From Marsupella aquatica (taxonomy: Eukaryota; Marchantiophyta): 64,000 nt of DNA. Numbering within the stretch: the first letter of the stretch is position 1; the number at the start of each line of letters is the position of its first letter. Below, in pieces: positions 25,201 to 36,075 of the stretch. A program made the translations under genes and the position numbers. The notes beneath the pieces are model-generated. The model had not been told where the DNA came from and searched no databases. It worked only from the letters and a program-made list of their open reading frames with translations. Location: NCBI GenBank assembly GCA_973895155.1, contig OZ316893.1, forward strand, positions 23,312,001 through 23,376,000. Reading direction: 5' to 3'.

Positions 25201-26109
25201 CAATAAAACATTGTAGCTCCAACGACTACGTGAAATGAATGCACAAATTGTTTACGATATGAAAGAGAATTGGAGCAAGAAACAAAGGGCAACTGTATGC
25301 ATTCGCATTTCCATTGCTCACACGAGATACATGCCCAATTATTCCAGTCAAATATACTCTGCAAAGTTCATTCTACCAAGCTGACAGTGGGCATTTGTAA
25401 CATGGTCAGGATAGCTCTGAGGTCATTATGCGTTCAACTTGGATATGATTGTGTTGAATAGGGCGAGGCTGCACCCGTATGTTCTATATCCTCGGCTCAT
25501 CTCTCAAGTCATGGAGTTCATAGGTCTAGGTCCTCTGGGCATTGAGAACACATTCATGATCCGACATACGCGCATTCTGTCGGCGTTTGCCTGAAAAGTT
25601 TTGTGAAAGAAGCGAAGCCAAATACGGTACCCAAGTCGTAAAAAATCCGCGGACAGCGCTTTGAGCGGGTTACTCATTTCCCTCTAACAGCATGGATACT
25701 CCTAATTTCAGCCGCGGATAATGTCATTCAAAGTCGACATCTTTAGACACCTTAACTTTGTTCTAAATGTCACGCCTCTGAGAAAATTCGTGCAACGCTT
25801 CTCAAGCATCGAAAAGGGAACGCTTCAAAATTCAGCAAAATGCTAGGGATCGACGGCCAGGGACTTCGCTGTACATTATCAATTTGAATTGAAGAAAGAC
25901 AATTTGCAGCATTACTTTGTTGTGTAGTGCCTGTGAAGGAATGAACGTGGTAATCAACGCACCAGCTCGTCGTCGATGCAAAACGCTGTGCCAGGCCGTG
26001 GCAGGGCAGACAACACTACCGAATCCTCGGTCCAGTGCAATGGCGCGAAGTAAAGCCGATTTCGTATCACTTCACTCAAATCCACTCGGCCCTTTTCTCC
26101 AAGCCCCAT
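19274..26109 (-). CDS. CDC14: CDC14 dual-specificity protein phosphatase
   Basis: Fourteen exons on the minus strand, in coding order: 26109-25963, 24988-24902, 24700-24623, 24370-24227, 23736-23659, 23464-23387, 22803-22750, 22533-22430, 22033-21952, 21632-21561, 21260-21168, 20798-20553, 20154-19912, 19768-19274. All have GT/AG ends, and the phases sum to 666 codons plus stop. The N-terminal CDC14 domain shows RNRLYFAPL, then CIDDEL spliced to [15 protein letters not shown], then KKKANAAVL spliced to LGSYLVLF, then EYEYFEQ and NGDLNWIVP. The catalytic domain has [16 protein letters not shown], the general-acid loop FPDGS (D255), and the HCX5R loop HCKAGLGRTG (C283, R289) split by an intron after [16 protein letters not shown] follows. 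About 325 Ser/Pro-rich residues form a probably disordered tail ending in a basic patch. Known homologues reverse CDK phosphorylation at mitotic exit or act at centrosomes and basal bodies. The gene looks fully functional. Confidence 0.95.
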
Positions 26110-27109
26110 GTTGTAGACTCCTGCTCCCGAATTCCGCCACCGTCGCGGTCTCTCTATCTTCTTCTCTGTCCTTCAGTCCCAGGCACCTACGGTGTTCACC
26201 TCCATTGAGGAAATCCAAGCCGCTTCTCGGTCATGCCCGCGACAATTGCCACAACAATCACCGCAAGGTGATTATCAACAAACATAAAAGATTAGGATGC
26301 GATTGCTCCGCCATTGGTGTCCTCTCCTCCCAGTATTCAAGACACTCCGCCCCGCCGCGACGAAAGAAATCACGATAGGAACATGCGCATACACCCCGCC
26401 TGCCCTGTTGCAACTTTTGTTCCTCCTCGTCTGCTCCTCCCGGCCTTGTCGCCTCCATCATCGTGCCCGTCACAACAATGAGGCGATGGCACCCTAATTA
26501 GCGATTGCAACACGGTAATCACAACAATCACTGCCTTCGTCAAACTTTTCCCGCAGTCCCTCCTCCTCTCTGCGCCCTCTCACACGGAATTAGCCATTTG
26601 GAACTCCCCTGATCTCGCCGCCTGAAAGAAACATGAATCCTAGGCACTACGCACCTGGACGAACCGAATCAGTCGATGGAAGAGAAACTCATCTCGCCAA
26701 ACAGCAACAAACACATCACCAAATTCAATCCTCAATTCAATCTCTTGCCCCGCTCGTTCATCACTCTTGCCCTCTTCCGTTTCTCTGCCCCCATGTTTCA
26801 CTCCGCTCCTCGAAATGTGCTTCCGTCCTTCAGTCTTTCTTCTTCATTTTTTTCTCTTGCAGCGGATGGAGGTCGGTCGGTGCTCAAAGCAAGATCATCG
26901 AAGACCTGCAGACCAAACCAAGCAAGTGATGCGCGTACCAAGCACGGCTAGAATCCCATCTGGCCTCCTCGATTCTTCGCTTCTGCTCTCGAATGGATAT
27001 CGAGAGAAAGCGCTTTCTTCCATTCCATTCCTTTCCTTTCCTTTCGTCTGCGTTCTGAGGAATCTCTCTCGCGCTCTCTCCGTTCGCTCTGTCTCGTACG
27101 TATGCTGTA
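26110..27109 (-). other. 5' flank of CDC14
   Basis: This region lies upstream of the minus-strand CDC14 start. It is GC-richer than the surroundings and contains pyrimidine-rich runs on the plus strand (26145-26180, 26800-26860, 27015-27085). Open frames here are short and overlapping, with no domain. It probably holds the promoter and leader. Confidence 0.4.
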
Positions 27110-27660
27110 TGTAGGGTGTACATACTCCGTATGTGGTATATTTGTGGTATCTATACTTAGTACAAACTCAAATGGACCTATTCTCTCTGTTTTGTTTCGT
27201 ATATATTATGTATTTACTTCATAACCAGGGCTTGTGACCAAAGAGGTTTGGTCACAAAAGCTAGACTATTACAAATGACTTCTCCTTAGTATTGTATGTT
27301 GTATTTTTCAGAATCATATGTCTAGAATACTATGGGCAGAATCATATGAGCAGAAAAAAATTTGGAGGCATTTTGGGGGCCCACCACAAAGGTGAAGTTA
27401 AACTGAAAACAAAGTATGTAGTATATATTTAGTATAAACTCAATTTGATCCGTTCTCCCCGTTTATGGTGTACTCTGTATGTACTCTGTAAAAATACGTA
27501 TGTGGAATATATACTTAGTATAAAATCAATTGGATCTGTTCTCTCTGTTTCGTATGTGCTCTGTATGTACTATATGAACTATGTATGTGGTATATATATT
27601 TAGTATAAACTCAATTGGATCCGTTCTCTCTGTCCTGTTCTGTATTCTGTAGATTTTTAG
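27110..27660. repeat. Degenerate tandem repeat, about 75-85 bp
   Basis: At least four copies of a block with GTATGTGGTATATAT, TTAGTATAAACTCAATTGGA and CCGTTCTCTCTGTTT start near 27131, 27410, 27490 and 27575. A non-repeat insert of about 200 bp (27210-27410) splits the array. Confidence 0.85.
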
Positions 27661-28685
27661 AGCATCTCCAATGGTGGATTAATGAGTACTTACTTGCCAT
27701 AGTTGCTTGGTTGGTTTCTTTGGTGTGTGATTCATTGCTACTTTTTCAGTGGTAGTTCATCGGTTTATCCTTTGCCCTGGGGACTAATGTGTTGGGTCTC
27801 TTGGTGCTTCTTGGCCTTTTCATGGTTGTTGGTCTGGCCTCTTACTCCCCGTTTTTTATTGTGTTTTACTTGGGCTCTGGGTGCTTCTTGGCCTTTTGAT
27901 CCTTGTTCTCCTGGTCTTTTAGTGGGTTTTACTTTTCATATAAATAGAGTTCTCCTTTCAAGAAAAAAGAGGGAAAAAGGCATGCTGTATATTCTTAGAG
28001 CATCTCCTACTGTCGAGTGTATTATGTATATTCGTAGAGCATCTCCAATCGTGGACTAATCAATGAGAGAAAAATCAAATTTTTATGTTGGGTCAAAGTG
28101 TGGTCATTTTTTTTTCCAATCTTCACTCGTCATAAATTTAAATTTTTCAGACGTTGTGCACCATTTTTCTTCTAACGAAAACATCAAATGAAATAACACG
28201 TAAACAATTCATGCAGACTGCTTTGCATAAGTGCAGAGTCCCGGGAAGAAGGCCTAACCGTGCACTTATTCAAAAGTATAGTGTAGAGCAAATATTGATG
28301 TGTCAAACAATGTACAGAAATGTATGATCTGAGACGTTGTCCACGGCAACTACTATGAGACTGTCAAGGCTGTAGTAAACTTGCTTTTTTAAGGCTCAAC
28401 CTAAGCATGAATGAAAAACTTTCTACCAGTGTAATTAATTAGGGTTAAATACTAAGTGGTCAACAACAGTAGGAACCTATCCCCAAGTACCTAGACTAAG
28501 CACCCCACTAGACTGAATGCCTTGTATTTGCAAGTTGCTATGAGTAGTTTTGTGGGATACTACAATCTTTCACTGCATCATTACAATAATGTTTGGCAGA
28601 CTTGTACATCCATTTGAAGGTCTTGTGGATAAACGCGATGTGTGGCAGAATTATACATTTATTTGAAGGACCTTTGGGTAAGTAA

Positions 28686-28830
28686 TCAAATATTATAATC
28701 AAGATATAACTCAACACTCAAGAAAATTTCTAACAATAAAGTTTGACAGAAACAAGAGGATCAAATAGTCTAATCAAGACTTCACTCAACACATTAGAAA
28801 AATTCTAACGATAAAGTCTAAACAAGTGAT
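28686..28830. repeat. About 70-75 bp tandem duplication
   Basis: Two diverged copies share CAAATA, TAATCAAGA, CTCAACAC, TTCTAAC and ATAAAGT in the same order. Confidence 0.7.
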
Positions 28831-29243
28831 CTCGTGAGTAACTGAAAACCAACCAACTCAAACTCATCCTGCGGTCCAATTCCAAAACTCCAGAAGCTCC
28901 AGTGATCTTTTTCCAAAGAAAATCAAGCAAGTAAAACCAAGTGACTCAAACTCCTGTGGTCTTAACTCAAACTGCAATGGTCTGGCATTTATACAGCCTT
29001 TTTCAAAGAAAACCAAGCAAGTAACTTCAGTGGTCTGGCGTTTATTCGCTTTTCAATGATGTAAACAATATTATTATCGAGGCAATTTCAGACATTTTGA
29101 TAGAGACAACTTAGTCAGCCTGGGGAATACCTGGGGACGATCCAGCGCACATAATCCTTGAATAATTATTCCCTGTTGTGCCACCTGCTCACTGCATCAA
29201 ACGAATTCACGTAATATAGTCACGGACATGATCCAGATTTGCT

Positions 29244-29289
29244 AGATGTCACAAGAGGACATGGCAAGATGTCACAAGAGGACATGGCA
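29244..29289. repeat. Perfect 23-bp tandem duplication
   Basis: AGATGTCACAAGAGGACATG plus GCA occurs twice head to tail without mismatch. Confidence 0.95.
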
Positions 29290-30213
29290 ATGCTAGTAGA
29301 TTACCAAGCTGGAAGAAGACCAAGAGTTAAATTTCGGCTGCCTTCAGCAGAGAATTGCGCAGATGTTCAATATACTAAGCAATTGTCCTGAAAAATTCTA
29401 ATACCGACGACAATTGAAAGCGAAATGAAAGAAGTACTCGGAGCTTTCGACTGAATTGCGAGTAAATTCAAAAAATTCAAAAATCTGGACAAGAGGAGGT
29501 CTACTGATGATTATATTTGGATTCAGAAAAACGCATCCGAGTTTTTGGGGAACAGATATTCGACTCTATTCCAATACAAGAGCCAGCCTTCTCCAGTTAT
29601 TGCCACTCACACGGTAGTTGCATCCATCATGTTGTTTTGACTTGCTCTCCAATGTGAATTGATGATAACAGTCCATTCTGTTGTTGAAAATTGCTCTTCA
29701 AAATAAAAATGCCATTCAAAATCTTATCTATATTTCGGTACTGTTTGGAATGTGCAAGATGATACAAAATGCCACAATCATGGCCGATAGTTGTATGGGA
29801 AAATTTAATTTGCTCATGCTGCTCACAAACTGTCATAGCTCTTAAAAAAATGTAGAGATCGTGCAGAAATGATCGTTCATCTCCTGGGTATTCTAAACTT
29901 CTAAGCCAACTGCCTCCACCTACTGTACATTACTTCGCTGTCTAATTTAGGCGGTTTCTCGAGTCATTGGAGAAATTCTGCATAAAGAATTCTTCACCAC
30001 TAATTCCTAGAAAACATCCTGGCTAAAGTGACAGAATTATTAATCCCTCGTCGTGGATAATTCTTCTGTTTCCAACCTATTCTCAGACCAGTCGAGAATT
30101 GTTTCTGCAGACTACACTACCTAATGTACAATGCTTTTCGTATACTGAAACGATCTATGTTCCGTCTCGAGGTAAAAATATTGAAAACCAAATTCTTGAC
30201 CAACGATGAGGCT

Positions 30214-32849
30214 CTAAGCCTTTTTGCCCATGCCCGCTGCCGACTTAGCTAACGATTTTACGAGTCCAGTCTTCGATATTTTAGCCTTGCTGGGGGACAG
30301 AGCTTTCCGAATTTTAGTGAGAGTCCATACAGTAGCGGCAGCATGTCCCACAGTTCTGAAGCTCTCGTCTGTCAACTCTTTCGCTGCTTCTCCATATCTG
30401 TATCATCCCAAAAACGCACGATTACAAACAGCACAACTATAGTGAAGTTCTACTTCATTCAAAGGAAGCTAATAATGTCGCTAATAATGTCTAGTAGGTA
30501 CTGGGAGAGGGCCGCTAATAAAATGATTGAATAGAAGACACCAAATGAGCTTCACAAATGTATCCTTAAATCAAAACATTTATGTTGGATGGATAGAAAC
30601 GGAACCAATGTTGCAAAGATTTGAATCAGATGTCATGATGGCCGACAGAAAGGAGCTTTGGCCTAAGAATGAATCAATACGAAAGATAACTTCACTGAAA
30701 TTAAAGTACCCAAGCCAATTGAAAATAAGAGGTGGAGAGGGAGAGAGATCAAAGGAATTTAAAAAATAAAGGTCAAACGACGACCCAGGGTAGGAGGAAA
30801 GAAGAGCGCACCTATGGTTCACGAAGTCCTGTGTGACTGAAGATGATCTTGTCATAACGCCTTTTCCAGCTATCTCGACCGCATCAAAAACTTTTCCTGT
30901 GAATCAAGTAATCCACGGAGCAAGAAGTTAATAATGTCTGCATCTTGACCGGCCCATATCTCAAAGCAGGACGTAACGCAATAGCAAGTCATAGTTTCTA
31001 AATTTCACAATGATAAAATACGAAGAGCACTGGTTTGTTGACTCGAAAGACGAAGAAAACTATAAGGTGCCAGTAAATATACCGAAGGCATCCAAAGACA
31101 CCAGAGCAACCTCTCCTGGCAGAAGCTTGAAAAACACTTTGCCCCCAGGAGAATTGACGATGGCACTCGAGAAGAGGCCAGTGGTGTAGACAATTCCACC
31201 CAGCACTCCTGCTGCCACTTTGTCCGTCATTTGCGTTAGCCTCCTTGCCCTGCAACGTTTATAAAAGCCTGCAGCATCAGAATCACTGCTCTATAGAACT
31301 ATACAAAACCCTAAACTTAATTCAAGTCAGGACCAACATTGTTGGCAACATGCCAACATCACAGGACAAGCTTCAGCCATGGCCAAAAACTAAGAAACTC
31401 AGTCGAACCCCCTAAACCTACACTGAAAGATCAAGAACAGGATACAATCACAAAACGCAAGAGTGGAACGAAGTAGACTACTTTTGAATGTAGACCCTGA
31501 AATAGTTTTTATCTCCAGGACCTTGGTCGCAGAGGAAAACAAACAACAGATACTTTCGAGCGGTGCAGTCTATACCAAACGATTTCAAACAGAAATCAAC
31601 GGCAGTGAAAGAAGGAGAAGATAGATTCTTACGAGCGCACGCCACCCATGGCAATACCGTTGATCTGCGATTTCTTCTCCTTTGATTTGAACTTAGATTT
31701 CATGTAAACATTGCCCGAATCTAACTTCTCAACAGTTGAATCGCTGAGCCAGAAAATCCCCCGGATAATGTGTCCGGCACCAATGGCAATTCCCTTCGCC
31801 ATTCTGTGGTTGTAGTCATCTACATTGGGAGCTATGGTGGTCCAGAAGGCTTTACTGTCCTCCTCAGTTCCTACAAGTTTCCCTTCCCCAGAAACCGTTT
31901 CTTCCGGGACAACCGTGCCTGGAAAGTTGGGATCCCCTGGAGGCATCTTCTCCAAAGCCTCTGCCTGCTTGCTACCATCCCTGATGGCCTCTCCCTGAAC
32001 TATGGTGGGTGCCGAGAACATGCTGTACCGCTCGAGGAAATAATCTAGCTCACGAATCCTGCCAGCTTGGTTCTCACTAGTAGCAGATTCCGCCGGAAAA
32101 GTTACTCCGTAATTTAGCGTCTCCGTTCTATTTGCAGCGTTTGATCTGGATGACGAGTCGTTGCCGTCTATGTCTGCGGGGACCTTAAGAGTGAAGAAGT
32201 AATGCGTCGGGTCCAACTTGACGGTGGGCTCTTCCTCTACCAGAGGCCACTGCAGTTGGTCTCCGACCCTGGCAATGACGGCAACCTTGGTCTTTTCCTG
32301 GAACAACCTCACCAGAGAAAAATCTCCTGTGGCCAAATGCACACTCTCCTCATCGTCTATCAGATGTACTATGGCTCCAGGAATCGTCACCAGTGTCTGC
32401 TGCCCGGTGAGTACTTCCTCCTCCTCTTCCTCCAATCCGCCGTTTCTGGTCTCTGTTGGGGCGGCTGCATTAGCCTGAGTCTGGGCTCGCTGCTCAGAGC
32501 TCTCGAAAATGTTCGGATACATTCCGGAACTCATCTTCTCTTCTGGCAACTTCTTGGACGAAGCAACGGACGAATTCTTGCTCAAGGACCGTGAATCAGC
32601 AGGTGCTTGGGCGTGCTGCACGTAAGGATTCGGCTGCTGTTGCGCTGTTGCGTCATATGCCTGGACTGCATTCTCCGCTGTAGCTGGATTCCTGAAGCTT
32701 CCACGGGGAGCCATAGGAGTTGATGGCGTCGACGCAGGGGGATTGCTGTTGCGAGAACTCCCTGTCCATCTGTCAGATCCAATTATGAAGTTCTGCTTGT
32801 CCGGAGCCCCATCGCCATTACCACCCACTTTATCCTTGATCCACTGCAT
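30214..32849 (-). CDS. Senescence/dehydration-associated protein, ERD7-like
   Basis: Four exons on the minus strand: 32849-31633, 31249-31083, 30896-30812 and 30397-30214 (550 codons; phases agree). The start is the first ATG (MQWIKDKVGG). Residues up to about 150 are low-complexity and rich in Ser, Pro, Gln and Glu. A beta-rich middle region carries LVTIPGAIVHLIDDEESVHL, QLQWPLVEEEPTVKL and HYFFTLKVP, as in plant ERD7 and spartin-like proteins. The C-terminal senescence domain has IAIGAGHIIRGIFWLSD, TDKVAAGVLGGIVYTTGLFS, IVNSPGGKVFFKLLPGE, VFDAVEIAGKG, YGEAAKEL and TVGHAAATVWTLTKIRKAL. It ends in a Lys-rich tail. In flowering plants such proteins are induced by drought and ageing and associate with membranes or lipid droplets. 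Role here is by family only. Confidence 0.92.
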
Positions 32850-33165
32850 CGTTGCTACTTCCAATCCCGCTGCTTACTTATCGAGCAAATTCTCTTCCTC
32901 TCTCTGGGTAACGAAACGACTTGTCTAAACTCTACACAATGAGGGAATTCCAACCAATCTGGATCTAATTTGCCGACTCCGAAGGCAACGAGCTTTCCGT
33001 AGCTACCAATGCCGAACTCCCCAACCTAATCCAAAAAAGCTCGAATGACGCAGCAAATTCTTCGACTAACCTCACAGCTCTCAGGAAAGCTCTATACCGC
33101 TCTAAAGTGTGGAAGTGAACAAATATGGAGCACGAAACTGAGGAAAACTGAACCCCACGGATTGC

Positions 33166-33172
33166 TTATAAA
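33166..33172 (-). promoter_or_regulatory. Possible TATA box of the ERD7-like gene
   Basis: TTTATAA on the minus strand lies about 320 bp upstream of the ATG. It is a candidate only by position and sequence. Confidence 0.3.
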
Positions 33173-33796
33173 CCACCTGGACACCGCCCAGATCGCGCGG
33201 GTCGACAGCTGCACACCGCGGGAATAAAAAATAGCTTGAGTGACCACCTGTCACTCTAAAGAAACCGGCAGTCTATAATAATTACTCTTGAAATCGGACA
33301 CAAAAAAGACACCTATGGAATCCACCGAGAGAAAGAACAGTGCACACAAGCGCAAACTGGAAGAAACGAAATTCTTTTCCGTGTGGGACAATGCTTTCAG
33401 CTCACGCGCATCCGCAGTCCTCGGTGCGTCGCTCTTTGAGCCCTCTCTCGAGTGTGATCCGAATCCGAATCCATCGATCCTCAAGCACGATGCATATAAA
33501 TCACCTCCGCGTCTTTCTCTCTTGATGCACGTATCGCCCACCTCGCACGGGCTGTCCCTTTCTTGCCGACCTCCTCGAACTCTCTTTACAAGTAAAGACA
33601 CTGTAATCGTCACACAGTGACAGTAGAATCCAATCTACAATATTAACAAATAATATCGCTTACAGTGTAACGGTGACCCAAATGAGACCGCGGGTTAGAG
33701 GGGGACCACTCTTCTTCCACAGCAAGTCACTTCGGTGGGTCCGGACTGGAGTTGTACTCTCGAAAAGCAGTCTCACTTGGCATGGTCAGGTTCCAA

Positions 33797-33804
33797 CACG
33801 TGGC
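33797..33804. promoter_or_regulatory. G-box / ABRE-type element upstream of the ERD7-like gene
   Basis: CACGTGGC lies about 950 bp upstream of the minus-strand ATG at 32849. It matches the abscisic-acid response core, which fits a dehydration-linked gene. An ACGCGT core lies about 80 bp away. A single motif at this distance is weak evidence. Confidence 0.3.
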
Positions 33805-34163
33805 TTATGTGACCAGGTGGCGAGATATCAAGAACTACAGACCCTGACGCTTCCAATAGCAAACCGATCGTGCCACGCGTACAAGGGTGCCTCGTGGCAG
33901 ATGCTGAATGGCCTGGACTCTCCGGGATTGTTTCCCGAACCGTATTCAGGACAGGACCGGCACAGCGTGGGCTGTGACGAACCTGGATTTTACTGTGAGA
34001 AGTCCAAAATTCACATGGACCACCAAAATGTTGTCCAGGGGAGCAACATGGAGGTCCATTTGGGCTTCACTTTCCCAGGTGGTGCTATCTAAGTAATGTG
34101 TTTATTGACTAATAATTATGTCACTAAAAAATTCTGAATTCTACATTTATCTTATGCATCCAA

Positions 34164-34326
34164 TTGCAGGTGTGGTCCTGTCACAAAATTTATAAGATCA
34201 TCTTCTGGCCGTCCAATTTATTCCTTCATTCTTTTTGTGCTGTCTCCGGTTCAAATTGCAGGTGTGGTTCTCTCACAAAAATTCATTAAATTATGTTCTG
34301 GCAGTCCAATTTATTTCTTTCTTGTA
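34164..34326. repeat. About 91-bp tandem duplication
   Basis: Two copies begin with ATTGCAGGTGTGGT and end with GTCCAATTTATT (about 34164-34233 and 34257-34326). Confidence 0.85.
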
Positions 34327-34465
34327 GGACTCACTAGTTCATGCAACTACTAGGTCCACTAATTTCAATTAATAAAATTCCTCAGATAACAAGAAAATAA
34401 ATTTTGTGCAAAACCTAGTTTACTCTGAATATGCTTCCTAGAATTTTAGATAGTGACCCCCATTA

Positions 34466-34486
34466 CCAACAACAACAACAACAACA
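34466..34486. repeat. (CAA)n microsatellite
   Basis: A run of about seven CAA units. Confidence 0.85.
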
Positions 34487-35188
34487 TGATACCTTCTCAA
34501 TCATTCTCTTCATCAATTGGCGTCAACCTATTCATTTGCACTTCCCCAACTATTGATGTGCAATATTTTTGGTATCATGCCTACATCCATGTATTTTTCT
34601 TATCCGTGCCTTACGTAGCAATTATGGATTAGCCCTTCATTGAGAACCATGTGAATATAGCCTACAAATTCTGATCGGCAGGGGAGCTTTATTTTTGGAT
34701 AGACATTATTGAATTTTGTATGAGATTCAATTCAGTTTTATAGATTGTTGGTACGTATTTTGTGTTCCCTGTTGTGTTGCTTGTCATTCTAGGGTGAGGT
34801 GACCACAAGAAGGCAGGGGATTGTACCCACTTTGCCACATCTAAGAGATGGCGGCACTACCATTTAGGTTAGGGTTGACTGTAACAACAGGTGTAGCCCT
34901 GGCATTTGTGGATAGGAGAATGCACACCCCTATATTGACTTCTAGTGGAGGTCTTATCTTCAGTGGGATCCACATGATGGTTGGGGGGTCTCCAAGAAAC
35001 TATATAAACGGCATCCATATAAGTGGTCCAAAATAAGTATTTTCATATTGTTCTTCAGGTTCCGTTTCGCGACCCTCCTATGCGGTTTACTCCACAACTT
35101 TACCAGGCTTTTTAGTTCTCCGCTCAGTAGGGTGTTAGTTACGGACCCCAATTAGGGGTCTCTTGCAAATTCTCTGCCATGAGGTTGC

Positions 35189-35344
35189 GCCATATCATCA
35201 CAACTAACCACAAACAGAAATTTTCCTACTTTTAACAATAACAAACGTGCACATTCTTGTTTGTGGGCCATATCATCACAACTAGCCACAAACAGAAATG
35301 ATCCTACTTTTAACAATAACAAATGTGCACATTCCTGTTTGTGG
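35189..35344. repeat. 78-bp tandem duplication
   Basis: Two nearly identical copies at 35189-35266 and 35267-35344, each starting GCCATATCATCACAACTA and ending TTCTTGTTTGTGG or TTCCTGTTTGTGG. Confidence 0.92.
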
Positions 35345-35589
35345 CAAAAGTAACGTAATTTTTGGGGCGCCATACCGTAAATATTAAACATAAGAAAAAC
35401 CAAAATACAAAAGAAGAGATGTCATTTAGTAAAACAAAGTTATCATTTTGATGTTTGTCAAAGATATATCAGTGTTTTATATCAAAATGCTTGTATTTTT
35501 TAATTGTTTGCAAGTTTAAAAAGATCAATCGATAGAAATGTACATAATTAAAATCCATTTGGCTTCACATTGTAAAACTAAATAATAAA

Positions 35590-36075
35590 TCTCCTTAGTA
35601 TTTGATAAAATTTGCCAATGTTTGATTCATTGGAAAATTCAAGATCAAGATTTAGAAACTCGTGATCTCTTTAGTAATGTCTTGATAAAATCTCTCAATG
35701 TCACTCATTGGAAAGCTAGAGTAAAATTAAAAACTCATCATCTCCTTAGTACTTGACAAAATCTATCAATTTTAGGTTCATTGGAAAGCTAGAGAAATTT
35801 AGATACTCATGATCTCTCTATTTCTTGACAAATAATCTCAATGTCACACATTAGAAAGCTAAAAAGATTGGAAACCTCCTGATCTCTTGAGTACCGTGAC
35901 AAAATCTGACATAAAATTTGTAAATGTCAGACTCAATGTTAGAAAGCTAAAAGAATTCATGAACTCATAATCAAAATTTCTTATACTAACACTCATTGGA
36001 AAGGCAAAGATATTCAAAAACTCATGGAACTTGACAAAATTTGTCAATTTGAGGCTCATTGGAAACCCATTCTCG
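35590..36075. repeat. Degenerate satellite-like array, about 80 bp x 6
   Basis: The recurring order is CTCATGATCTC, TTGACAAAATCT, TCAATGT and CATTGGAAAGCTAGA. There are about six diverged copies. The TCATTGGAAAGC core is sharpest. No open frame of note is present. Confidence 0.85.

Larger units (their letters stand above)
27661..30213. other. Intergenic, AT-rich, repeats only
   Basis: No gene was recognised. Contents are a GT-rich segment (27690-27970) resembling other dispersed segments in the window, a two-copy 70-bp repeat (28686-28830) and a perfect two-copy 23-bp repeat (29244-29289). Confidence 0.5.
32850..34160. other. 5' flank of the ERD7-like gene
   Basis: No second gene was recognised. 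The open frame at 33673-34092 (139 codons) has no domain that I can identify and no clear splice context, so I do not call it a gene. Confidence 0.45.

Noticed and set aside
33673-34092. 139-codon plus-strand ORF
   Set aside because: No recognisable domain, no splice signals, and it overlaps the presumed promoter of the ERD7-like gene.
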